Positions 1-6,517 of a DNA stretch of 12,781 bases are shown here, one piece after another. A program made the position numbers and the translations under genes. The DNA lies in NCBI GenBank assembly GCA_045650425.1, contig JAZRRD010000004.1, positions 1 to 12,781 on the forward strand, read 5' to 3'. The stretch's first letter is position 1, and each line of letters opens with the position of its first letter. The notes under the pieces were generated by a model. That model did no database searches. It worked only from the letters and a program-made list of their open reading frames with translations, and was not told the origin of the DNA. This DNA is from RGIG1752 sp045650425. GTDB lineage: Bacteria; Bacillota_I; Bacilli_A; RF39; UBA660.

Positions 1-40
1 AATATATCAATCAAAATTTAAATTTTAATAAAATTGACAA

Positions 41-64
41 TATAAAAAGTTGCCTTAGCAACTT
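41..64 (-). terminator. Intrinsic terminator of nfo
   Basis: A perfect 7-bp stem (47-53 pairing with 58-64, loop 54-57) is followed on the minus strand by a run of five T and further A/T bases. The stem starts with the last two bases of the nfo stop codon. Confidence 0.75.
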
Positions 65-968
65 AATTATAATAACTATTTATATCTTCAATTAAATTTT
101 CATTAAACTTATTATTTCTGATCATATCTATCTCAAAACGATATGGAGGATAATCCCTATTTTTATCTTCTAAAGTTTTACCTACATAAGGGGTTTCTAA
201 TATTTTAGGAATATCTTTAATTCGTTCATTATAAATAATATTTATCATATTATCAAAACCAATAGTTCCATATCCTAAATTAGCATGTCTATCTTTATGT
301 GTATCAATATCATTCTTACTATCATTTATATGAATACATTTTATTTTATCAAGGCCAATCAATTCATCAAATTCATCTAAATACAAATCAAAATTACTCA
401 TATTATAACCAGCATCATTTAAATGACATGTATCAAGACATACAGCAATTTTATCTTTCAAATTAACATTATCTATCATATATTTAATTTCTTCCAAAGA
501 ACGACCAAGTTCATTTCCTTTACCAGCCATAGTCTCAAGTAAAATCGTACATTCATCTTCCGGATTAATAATTATATTTAATGCATCAATTATATTTTGT
601 AATCCTTCCTCACGAGAAATACCTACTGCACTACCAGGATGAACAACAATATATTTTATCCCCATTTCTTCACATCTATTAATTTCATTCTTTAAAAAGT
701 TTATACTAAAATCCCATTTAGATGCATCACTTCTATTTGCCAAATTAACTATGTAAGGAGCATGACAAACAACGTTATTAATATCTATATTATTATCTTT
801 CATAAGATTTATTGCATCCATAGTTAATTTCATATCAACTGGTTTTCTTAAAGTGTTTTGTGGAGCACCAGTATAAAACATAAAAGTATTTGCATTATAA
901 CCGATCGCTTCCTTAACACTACCAAGAAGCTGATCTTTTCCAAACGAAACGTGACTACCTAATATCAT
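63..968 (-). CDS. nfo: Endonuclease IV (apurinic/apyrimidinic endonuclease, DNA base excision repair)
   Basis: This 301-residue protein is a full-length endonuclease IV of the xylose-isomerase-like TIM-barrel family. The family cleaves DNA 5' to abasic sites and removes blocked 3' ends with a trinuclear zinc centre. All nine expected metal ligands are visible: His69 (CHAPY), His110 (VVHPGS), Glu145 (LLETMAGKG), Asp179 and His182 (CLDTCH), His213 (IHINDSK), Asp226 and His228 (DRH) and Glu258 (ILETP). The ATG start at 966-968 is preceded by an AGGTGG Shine-Dalgarno site. The gene is isolated: a terminator of the upstream pilin gene precedes it and its own terminator follows immediately. Identity is essentially certain; catalytic activity is inferred from the intact site. 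Confidence 0.97.
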   Translation of the reverse strand: MILGSHVSFGKDQLLGSVKEAIGYNANTFMFYTGAPQNTLRKPVDMKLTMDAINLMKDNNIDINNVVCHAPYIVNLANRSDASKWDFSINFLKNEINRCEEMGIKYIVVHPGSAVGISREEGLQNIIDALNIIINPEDECTILLETMAGKGNELGRSLEEIKYMIDNVNLKDKIAVCLDTCHLNDAGYNMSNFDLYLDEFDELIGLDKIKCIHINDSKNDIDTHKDRHANLGYGTIGFDNMINIIYNERIKDIPKILETPYVGKTLEDKNRDYPPYRFEIDMIRNNKFNENLIEDINSYYN

Positions 969-984
969 ATTACCACCTAAGGAA

Positions 985-1026
985 ATTATAATATTTTATT
1001 AAAAAAAAGACAACCATTAAGGTCAA
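985..1026 (-). promoter_or_regulatory. Candidate nfo promoter (two overlapping options)
   Basis: Two sigma-A-type pairs with 17-bp spacers are visible on the minus strand. One is TTGACC (1021-1026) with TTTAAT (998-1003). The other is TTGTCT (1008-1013) with a perfect TATAAT (985-990). The second would start the transcript almost at the Shine-Dalgarno site. Both overlap a possible terminator hairpin, so the assignment is uncertain. Confidence 0.4.
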
Positions 1027-1027
1027 C
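1001..1027 (-). terminator. Possible second terminator between the pilin gene and nfo
   Basis: On the minus strand, 1021-1027 can pair with 1009-1015 around a 5-base loop. The stem includes two G-U pairs and one mismatch, and it is followed by eight T (1001-1008). It lies downstream of the stronger pilin terminator, so it may be a back-up terminator or a chance by-product of the overlapping promoter elements. Confidence 0.35.
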
Positions 1028-1049
1028 GTATAAAATTATTTTTTTTAAA

Positions 1050-1077
1050 CAAACAAAAAACATCTAATGATGTTTTT
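1050..1077 (-). terminator. Intrinsic terminator of the pilin-like gene
   Basis: A perfect 9-bp inverted repeat (1056-1064 with 1069-1077, loop 1065-1068) is followed on the minus strand by a T-rich run. Its 5' arm overlaps the last two bases of the stop codon at 1076-1078. The stem is AT-rich, so strength is uncertain. Confidence 0.7.
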
Positions 1078-1561
1078 AACTTTGTCCACCGTTGACTGTA
1101 GTTGTTCCAGAACAATCTTTAGCTGCTGCTGTTGTATCTGCCATAATATTATCTTCTGACAAATCTGCAGTACTTCCAGCAAATCTATAAGTACCATTAC
1201 TCATATACGCAGAATATTCAGCAGTATTATCAGCATTTATTTTTATTTTTATACTTCCTATATAATTTGGATCAGCTTTTTTTATATAATTATTTTTTAT
1301 ACTATCTATATCTATACAACATTCAGTAACTCCGCCAGTTGATGTACAACCTGTTACAGCACTTCCTTTTATAGACTCAGCTTGATAATACGCTTCTGCA
1401 CCCTTAACAAAAGTTTCAATTTCAGTTAAAAATGCACCTTTTCTAGCTTTTGACATTTGTGGAATTACTGCATTCATAGCTACTAAGATAATTACAGCTA
1501 ATATTACAATAACAGCAAGTAATTCTACTAAAGTAAATCCTTTTTTATTCATTTTTTTCAT
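1076..1561 (-). CDS. Type IV pilin-like protein with class III (prepilin) signal
   Basis: This 161-residue protein starts with a short basic leader and the prepilin peptidase site KKG^FTLVELL (cleavage after Gly8). Glu13, position 5 of the mature protein, is the residue used in pilin assembly. A hydrophobic helix runs to about residue 29. Family knowledge predicts membrane insertion, cleavage by a PilD/ComC-type peptidase and assembly into a pilus or pseudopilus. The globular domain has four cysteines (72, 81, 82, 150) that could form disulfides outside the cell. Length and C-terminus do not match the short competence pilin ComGC, so no symbol is given. No other pilus or peptidase gene is in the window. 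The ATG at 1559-1561 follows an AAGGGA site by about 12 bases; Met4 is a possible alternative start. Confidence 0.88.
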   Translation of the reverse strand: MKKMNKKGFTLVELLAVIVILAVIILVAMNAVIPQMSKARKGAFLTEIETFVKGAEAYYQAESIKGSAVTGCTSTGGVTECCIDIDSIKNNYIKKADPNYIGSIKIKINADNTAEYSAYMSNGTYRFAGSTADLSEDNIMADTTAAAKDCSGTTTVNGGQS

Positions 1562-1590
1562 TTTTCATATCTTCCCTTCATTATAATTCC

Positions 1591-1619
1591 ATTATAATAT
1601 AGAGATTCTTTAAAATCAA
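1591..1619 (-). promoter_or_regulatory. Promoter of the pilin-like gene
   Basis: On the minus strand TTGATT (1614-1619) is 17 bp from a perfect TATAAT (1591-1596). The predicted start near 1584 leaves a leader of about 22 bases that includes the Shine-Dalgarno site. Confidence 0.6.
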
Positions 1620-1636
1620 TGAATATTTTCATAGGT

Positions 1637-1858
1637 TTACTTTAAATTATCAAGTACTGCTGTAATTAAATCAATATTATCAATCGCATCGCTTATCTTA
1701 TCTGTTGCTCTAAGCCTATATTTAGTTTTCATTTCTGCGACAAATCTCTTATAATTATTTGGATCTCTATTTAAATCTTTTATCCAATATGAATTTAATT
1801 TTAATAACTCATACATTTTTTTATCATTTTTTATTTTCATTATTAAATCAAGATGCAT
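1637..1858 (-). CDS. ylbE: YlbE-like family protein
   Basis: This small 73-residue protein matches the YlbE-like family of Bacilli. It shows the pattern of an N-terminal helix, then SYWIKDLNRDPNNYKRF (compare the family's WYRxLSRNP motif), then a basic helix and a short hydrophobic end. The biochemical function of the family is unknown to me. It lies two bases downstream of ylbD, the same order as in Bacillus subtilis, which supports both assignments. The ATG at 1856-1858 has a GAGGA site placed inside the last codons of ylbD at a 6-base spacing, so the two genes are probably translationally coupled. No convincing terminator is seen between this gene and the pilin promoter. Confidence 0.82.
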   Translation of the reverse strand: MHLDLIMKIKNDKKMYELLKLNSYWIKDLNRDPNNYKRFVAEMKTKYRLRATDKISDAIDNIDLITAVLDNLK

Positions 1859-1860
1859 AT

Positions 1861-2214
1861 TTAATCCTCAAAAAACTTATTTAAAGGACGAGGAGTTGAT
1901 GGACCTTTTGGCGGAGTTACGTTACCTTTATTTAAAGCTAAATCTTGTACTACCCCGATTGCTTTTTGGGCAGTATTAATATGTTTTTGAATTGAATCTA
2001 CATCAATATTTTTAAACATTTCTGTTATAGTTTTTATTCCACTACTTAGATTTGGGTTGCTAGCTCTAGTATAGCTTTCCCAAGCTTTTTCATCTTTACC
2101 ATAAATATCATATATTTCATAATACTTTTGCCAAGTCATTGTACCATCTTCGATATGACGAATTAGTTCTGGTTTTGTTTTTACAAATTCTTTAAACTCG
2201 TCTTTTTTAGACAT
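1861..2214 (-). CDS. ylbD: YlbD-like protein (family annotated as putative spore coat protein)
   Basis: This 117-residue protein resembles YlbD. Shared features are an N-terminal FKEFVKTKPELIRHI segment, then TWQKYYEIYDIYGKDEKAW (compare the family's SWQEFYEEWxLLGEEDxxW), then a helical stretch with MFKNIDVDSIQKHI and an AQKAIGVVQDL helix. The C-terminal 20 residues are Pro-rich. The family carries a spore-coat label from Bacillus, but nothing else here concerns sporulation, so the label should not be taken as function. The ATG at 2212-2214 follows an AGGTGA site at a 6-base spacing. That site lies in the 3' arm of a long hairpin shared with the end of parC. No separate promoter was recognised, so expression may depend on read-through from parC. 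Confidence 0.82.
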   Translation of the reverse strand: MSKKDEFKEFVKTKPELIRHIEDGTMTWQKYYEIYDIYGKDEKAWESYTRASNPNLSSGIKTITEMFKNIDVDSIQKHINTAQKAIGVVQDLALNKGNVTPPKGPSTPRPLNKFFED

Positions 2215-2255
2215 AAAAAATCACCTATTAAATTTTATTTTTTAATAAGTGATTT
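2215..2255 (-). terminator. Long hairpin after parC that also covers the ylbD ribosome binding site
   Basis: On the minus strand, 2241-2255 pairs with 2218-2232 over 15 bp with a single G-U pair and an 8-base loop, followed by a T run at 2215-2220. It looks like an intrinsic terminator for parC. The AGGTGA Shine-Dalgarno sequence of ylbD (2221-2226) is inside the 3' arm and the ylbD start codon follows the T run directly. Confidence 0.65.
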
Positions 2256-2262
2256 AATGATA

Positions 2263-4764
2263 TTAAATTTTAAATCCATCAATAAAATCATCTAATGTCA
2301 TTTCTTTATATTGAGGTTCTTTTTCTTCTTTCTTATCTTCTACTTTTTCCTTTTCAGAATTTCGCTTTAAGTACGATTCTAATTCTACTTTTAAAAGCGT
2401 TGCTTCAATATTATGTTTACATAAAGCACTTCCAGTTGAAGCTAAATCCATAATAGAAATGTCACTATTTTTATAATCTTTAAGTTCATTATCTGATTTT
2501 ATACTAATTATATCTTTAGAATTACTAACTAAAGCATTTATTACTTGGTACGTTACTGTCTTAGTTTTTTTAATAATTAAACTGCCTTTCTTAGCACGAG
2601 ACATATTTTCTAAATCACTAATTTTTACCCTTTTGGCAGTCTTTTTATCAGTGAATATATTTACATACTCTTGATTGTCATAAGAAAGTCCTGCTACTAA
2701 ACTATCATCTTTTAAGTTTATTCCCTTTACACCACTTGCTTTTGGCCCAACAACTGGAATTTCTTCAGAATTGATATTCAAGTAATATCCATTTTGCGAA
2801 ATAAATAAAGATTTCCCTTGATCTTTTACAACACTCACTAATCTATCATCATCTTTAAGTTTCATAACAGTCATTGGTTTTGAACATCTTTGCACTTCTA
2901 AGTCTTTAAATAAACAACGTTTTACTGAACCATTTTGAGTAAATAATGTAATGATATCATTATTATTTTCAAAAATCATACTACCAATTATTTGTTCATT
3001 TGGACTAGTCATTACAACATTACTTACGTGTTTTCCTAATTCTTTCCACTTACATTCAGGTATTTTATGAACTGGAATATATAAATAATTTCCTGAATCA
3101 GTAAATAAAATTAAGTTATTTAATGTATTTACCTCATATAATCCTGTAATAAAATCACCTGGTTTTAAAACGGTTTCTTCCTCTTTGCTTGCAGCATAAC
3201 TTTTTGACGATACACGCTTTACATATCCTTCATTTGTTACAACTACCACAACATTTTCCTTTGGAATTAAATCTGTTGTATCAATTTTTATTTCCGTAAT
3301 TTCTGCTTTTACTTCTGTTTTTCTTGGTGTTGCATATTCATCTCTTATTTTCTTAAGTTCATGCTTCATAACACCTTTTAATTTTTCTTCATCTGCTAAA
3401 ATTGCTTCTAAAGTAGCAATATATTTAAGCAGATCAGATTGTTCATTTTCTAAAGCTACCACATCCGTATTAGTTAAACGATATAATTGCAATATAACAA
3501 TTGCTTCAGCTTGTTCTTCTGAAAAACCAAACTCACTTACTAAATTAGCACGAGCATCAGCTTTGTTTTTACTAGCTCTAATTACTTTAATAACTTGGTC
3601 TAATATTGAAATCAATTTTAAGAACCCTTCAACTATATGTAATCTTTTCTTAAATGTTGCTAAATCAAATTCACTACGTTTAGTAATAACTTCTTTTTGA
3701 TGAGCTATATAAGCATCTAAGATTGGCAAAATACCTAAAGTCATCGGACGACGATTTACAATTGATACCATATTATAGTTATATGTAGTTTGCATATCAG
3801 TATTTTTCATTAAATAGTTAACAATTAAATCTGTGTTAGCTCCGGCTTTTAAATCGATTACAACTCGAAGTCCTTCACGGTCAGATTCGTCTCTTACTTC
3901 AGCAATACCTTCGATTTTCTTTTCAATTCTAATGGCATCCATTTTATTTACCATTACAGCTTTATTTACATCAAATGGTATTTCATCAATAATTATTTGA
4001 GTTTTACCTTTATTTTTTTCGACACGATACTTAGAGCGAACGACTACTTTTCCTTTTCCTGTTGAAAAAGCATCTTTTATTCCATTAATGCCTTCAACTA
4101 TACCGCCAGTTGGAAAGTCAGGTCCTTTAACAATATCTAAGATAGTATCCAGATGACAATTTGGTGAATCAATTCTTTTTATTGTAGCGTTTATTATTTC
4201 TCCTAGATTATGCGGAGGAATATTAGTTGCATATCCTGCGCTAATTCCATTTGAACCATTTACTAGAAGGTTTGGAAACTTAGCTGGTAAAACAGTAGGT
4301 TCCATAAAACGATCGTCAAAATTTGGAGCCCATGCCACTGTATTTTTTTCTAAATCTTTTAATAATTCATTACTAATCTTTGCCAGTCTTGCTTCTGTAT
4401 AACGATATGCCGCAGGATCATCTCCATCCATAGACCCATTATTACCATGCATATCTACTAGGATATTATTTTGTTTCCACCACTGAGACATACGCACCAT
4501 TGCATCATACACAGATGAATCTCCGTGTGGATGAAACTTACCTAGAACATCTCCGACAGTTGCGGCACATTTAATATATGATTTATCAGACGTATTATGA
4601 TTTAAATACATATCATATAAAATTCTTCTTTGAACCGGTTTTAATCCATCTCTTACATCCGGGATTGCTCTATCCAAAATAATCTCTTTAGCATATTTAC
4701 TAAAACGATCAGACATAATTTCTTCTAAAGTATATTCTTGTATTCTTTTAATAATTTCTTCCAT
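2263..4764 (-). CDS. parC: DNA topoisomerase IV subunit A
   Basis: This 833-residue protein is the DNA-cleaving A subunit of topoisomerase IV, which with ParE decatenates replicated chromosomes and relaxes supercoils using ATP. The N-terminal half carries the winged-helix motif RDGLKPVQRRILY (38-50), the quinolone-determining stretch HPHGDSSVYDAM and the catalytic Tyr122 in AYRYTEARL. Ser83 and Asp87 are the unmutated types expected of a quinolone-sensitive enzyme. The C-terminal region from about residue 500 is a beta-pinwheel domain and lacks the Gly-rich GyrA box, which together with the ParE partner favours ParC over GyrA. The last 35 residues are Lys/Glu-rich. The ATG follows an AAGGAG site by 9 bases. 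The gene lies 20 bases after the repeat-protein gene at 4785-6104 and is probably transcribed from the parE promoter. Confidence 0.95.
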   Translation of the reverse strand: MEEIIKRIQEYTLEEIMSDRFSKYAKEIILDRAIPDVRDGLKPVQRRILYDMYLNHNTSDKSYIKCAATVGDVLGKFHPHGDSSVYDAMVRMSQWWKQNNILVDMHGNNGSMDGDDPAAYRYTEARLAKISNELLKDLEKNTVAWAPNFDDRFMEPTVLPAKFPNLLVNGSNGISAGYATNIPPHNLGEIINATIKRIDSPNCHLDTILDIVKGPDFPTGGIVEGINGIKDAFSTGKGKVVVRSKYRVEKNKGKTQIIIDEIPFDVNKAVMVNKMDAIRIEKKIEGIAEVRDESDREGLRVVIDLKAGANTDLIVNYLMKNTDMQTTYNYNMVSIVNRRPMTLGILPILDAYIAHQKEVITKRSEFDLATFKKRLHIVEGFLKLISILDQVIKVIRASKNKADARANLVSEFGFSEEQAEAIVILQLYRLTNTDVVALENEQSDLLKYIATLEAILADEEKLKGVMKHELKKIRDEYATPRKTEVKAEITEIKIDTTDLIPKENVVVVVTNEGYVKRVSSKSYAASKEEETVLKPGDFITGLYEVNTLNNLILFTDSGNYLYIPVHKIPECKWKELGKHVSNVVMTSPNEQIIGSMIFENNNDIITLFTQNGSVKRCLFKDLEVQRCSKPMTVMKLKDDDRLVSVVKDQGKSLFISQNGYYLNINSEEIPVVGPKASGVKGINLKDDSLVAGLSYDNQEYVNIFTDKKTAKRVKISDLENMSRAKKGSLIIKKTKTVTYQVINALVSNSKDIISIKSDNELKDYKNSDISIMDLASTGSALCKHNIEATLLKVELESYLKRNSEKEKVEDKKEEKEPQYKEMTLDDFIDGFKI

Positions 4765-4784
4765 TATGTCAAACTCCTTACTAT

Positions 4785-6104
4785 TTAATTTTTTGTCTTT
4801 AAACTTTTTTTATTCTCTTCATAATTATATAAATTTATAACTTCTTTATTTGAAAGTCCAAATCTCTTTATAAATGATTTTTGATTACAAAAGAGTACAG
4901 CAAAATATTCGTTGTTGATTAAAATTCCTTTACTCTTACAAAACTCATATCTTGCATAACTTAAGTTAACACTTTGCATTAACTTTTTTGTGTCATTTAC
5001 TATGAAATCAGAAATATTTATACTCTTATAAAATTCTATTTTTTCTTTTATATTTTCTATAGATAAACTATATAAACTTGGTAAAGATTTTGTCATTTTG
5101 ACTGCTTCTTCTCTGATATAGCCTAGAGATATTAAATCTTCGATTTTTTGTTTCAATGTTTCTACAGAATAGCCATATAAAGATGGTAATGTTTTGGTCA
5201 TTTTGATTACTTCTTCTCTGGTATAACCAAGTGACATTAAATCTTCGATTTTTTGTTTCAAATTTTCTATAGAATAACTATATAAACTTGGTAAAGATTT
5301 TGCCATTTTGACTACCTCTTCTCTGGTATAGCCTAGTGATATTAAATCTTCGATTTTTTGTTTTATATTATCTATAGATAAACTATATAAAGCTGGTAAT
5401 GTTTTAGTCATCTTGATTACTTCTTCTCTGGTATAACCAAGTGACACTAAATCTTCGATTTTTTGTTCCAAGGTTTCTATAGATATACTATACAAAGATG
5501 GAAATGTCTTGGTCATCTTGATTACATCTGTTTTAGTATATCCCAGTGACATCAAAACTTCTAGTTTTTGTTTTATATTTTCTTTAGATAAACTATATAA
5601 AGCTGGTAATGTTTTAGTAATCTTGATTACATCTGTTTTAGTATATCCAAACAACATTAGATCTTCGATTTTTTGTTTCAATGTTTCTATAGATAAACCG
5701 TATAAACTTGGTAATGTCTTTGTCATCTTATGTATTTCTTCTTTAGTATAGCCTAGTGACATTAAATATTCAATTTTTTGCTTCAAGTTTTCTATAGAAT
5801 AACTATATAAAGCTGGCAATGTTTTGGCCATCTTGATCACTTCTTCTTGTGTATATCCAAGTGACATTAAATCTTCAATTTTTTGTTTCAAAATTTCTAC
5901 AGAATAACCATATAAACTTGGTAAAGATTTTGTCATCTTGTGTATTTCTTCTCTTGTATATCCAAGCTCCAAAAAAAACTCAAAATTTCTTTTTACATTA
6001 TTTAATACAGTTTTTTCCTTTAATTGTTTTAAAGCATAACTATTTATTATTATGTCTATTTCATTGTCATTATAATCCAAGCTTAACATGTATTCTTTTA
6101 ACAT
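4785..6104 (-). CDS. mTERF-like 35-residue helical repeat protein, paralogue with 8 full repeats
   Basis: This 439-residue protein is built from helical repeats. Residues 1-60 form a capping region that already contains a half repeat (FFLELGYTREEIHKMTKS). Eight full 35-residue repeats occupy 61-340, with consensus LPxLYxxSxENxKQKIEDL followed by MSLGYTxEEVIKMTKT. A degenerate repeat spans 341-378 and a non-repeat tail 379-439 contains LSYARYEF and SFIKRFGLSN. The pattern closely resembles the mTERF motif, whose repeats stack into a superhelix that binds nucleic acid; no enzymatic motif, signal peptide or membrane segment is seen. Its exact role is unknown. The ATG at 6102-6104 follows a GGAGGT site by 6 bases. 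It lies 17 bases after the 131-residue gene and 20 bases before parC. An armadillo/HEAT-like or TALE-like superhelix is a less likely alternative. Confidence 0.85.
   Translation of the reverse strand: MLKEYMLSLDYNDNEIDIIINSYALKQLKEKTVLNNVKRNFEFFLELGYTREEIHKMTKSLPSLYGYSVEILKQKIEDLMSLGYTQEEVIKMAKTLPALYSYSIENLKQKIEYLMSLGYTKEEIHKMTKTLPSLYGLSIETLKQKIEDLMLFGYTKTDVIKITKTLPALYSLSKENIKQKLEVLMSLGYTKTDVIKMTKTFPSLYSISIETLEQKIEDLVSLGYTREEVIKMTKTLPALYSLSIDNIKQKIEDLISLGYTREEVVKMAKSLPSLYSYSIENLKQKIEDLMSLGYTREEVIKMTKTLPSLYGYSVETLKQKIEDLISLGYIREEAVKMTKSLPSLYSLSIENIKEKIEFYKSINISDFIVNDTKKLMQSVNLSYARYEFCKSKGILINNEYFAVLFCNQKSFIKRFGLSNKEVINLYNYEENKKSLKTKN
5085..5924 (-). repeat. Coding tandem array, 8 units of 105 bp
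   Basis: Eight consecutive in-frame 105-bp units encode the 35-residue repeats of the gene at 4785-6104. Units keep their length exactly, with no indels, and differ mostly by single bases. Each begins at the Leu-Pro codons; the first Leu codon is at 5922-5924. Confidence 0.93.
5263..5525 (-). repeat. Near-identical 263-bp tract shared with 7090-7352
   Basis: This stretch, about two and a half repeat units, aligns without gaps to 7090-7352 at a constant offset of 1827 bases. I count only four mismatches by eye. The repeats outside it are less alike between the two genes, which points to recent duplication or gene conversion. Confidence 0.88.
5974..6104 (-). repeat. Near-identical 131-bp 5' coding block shared with 7591-7721
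   Basis: The first 131 bases of the two large repeat-protein genes align without gaps at an offset of 1617 bases with four mismatches by eye. The change of offset between this block and the 5263-5525 tract reflects copy-number difference in the arrays: 210 bases, or two units, between these points. Confidence 0.88.
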
Positions 6105-6121
6105 TTGATTACCTCCAAATT

Positions 6122-6517
6122 TTATATTTCATCTATTAAATACGGAGTACTCTCTAATTCATCTATAATATCATCAATGGTTTTCCCCATTTTTATTTCT
6201 TGTTTTATATATTCATCTATTTCAAACGCATCTTTATTCAAAAGATATGGATATGAATCAAAGACTATATTCAAACAAGAAATATTTAAACTCATTAATT
6301 TTCTTACCAATTCTATAATATCACCATTTGTTCTATCTAAATACATTGGGTTACTTATGATGATATTTCTTATTTGCTTTTCTGTACATTCTAATTTTTG
6401 CAACAAATATACTTTTTCTTCGATCTCTTTACTAGACATATCTTTTATATTAGGACACAATTCTAACATTGCATTAATGTCGCTATCGCCCATTCCTAAA
6501 TTATAAAGTATTTCCAT
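6122..6517 (-). CDS. Small protein with four diverged mTERF-like repeats
   Basis: The start is taken as ATG 6515-6517, giving 131 residues, because a GGAGGA Shine-Dalgarno site sits 8 bases upstream. An in-frame ATG at 6557-6559 has no such support and would lengthen the overlap. With this start the gene overlaps the end of the preceding repeat gene by 17 bases, which suggests translational coupling. No close repeats are obvious, but prolines at 22, 57, 90 and 125 are spaced 35, 33 and 35 residues apart. Each is preceded by an amphipathic helix and followed by a polar turn, as in MSLGYT...KTLP of the neighbours. Examples are CTEKQIRNIIISNPMYLDR and the helix leading to SYPYLL. I read it as an old, diverged member of the same repeat family without the capping and tail regions. 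Its function is unknown. Confidence 0.75.
   Translation of the reverse strand: MEILYNLGMGDSDINAMLELCPNIKDMSSKEIEEKVYLLQKLECTEKQIRNIIISNPMYLDRTNGDIIELVRKLMSLNISCLNIVFDSYPYLLNKDAFEIDEYIKQEIKMGKTIDDIIDELESTPYLIDEI

Noticed and set aside
34..62. Plus-strand promoter beginning with a perfect TTGACA at 34-39
   Set aside because: No -10 element lies at a proper distance and no plus-strand gene follows.
969..1075. Riboswitch or small RNA between nfo and the pilin gene
   Set aside because: Only terminator-like hairpins and promoter elements are visible, and the gap is too short for a known riboswitch fold.
5509..6506. Plus-strand open frames opposite the repeat genes
   Set aside because: They are mirror images of the repetitive minus-strand coding sequence, have no ribosome binding sites and give Cys/Phe/Ile-rich products typical of antisense frames.
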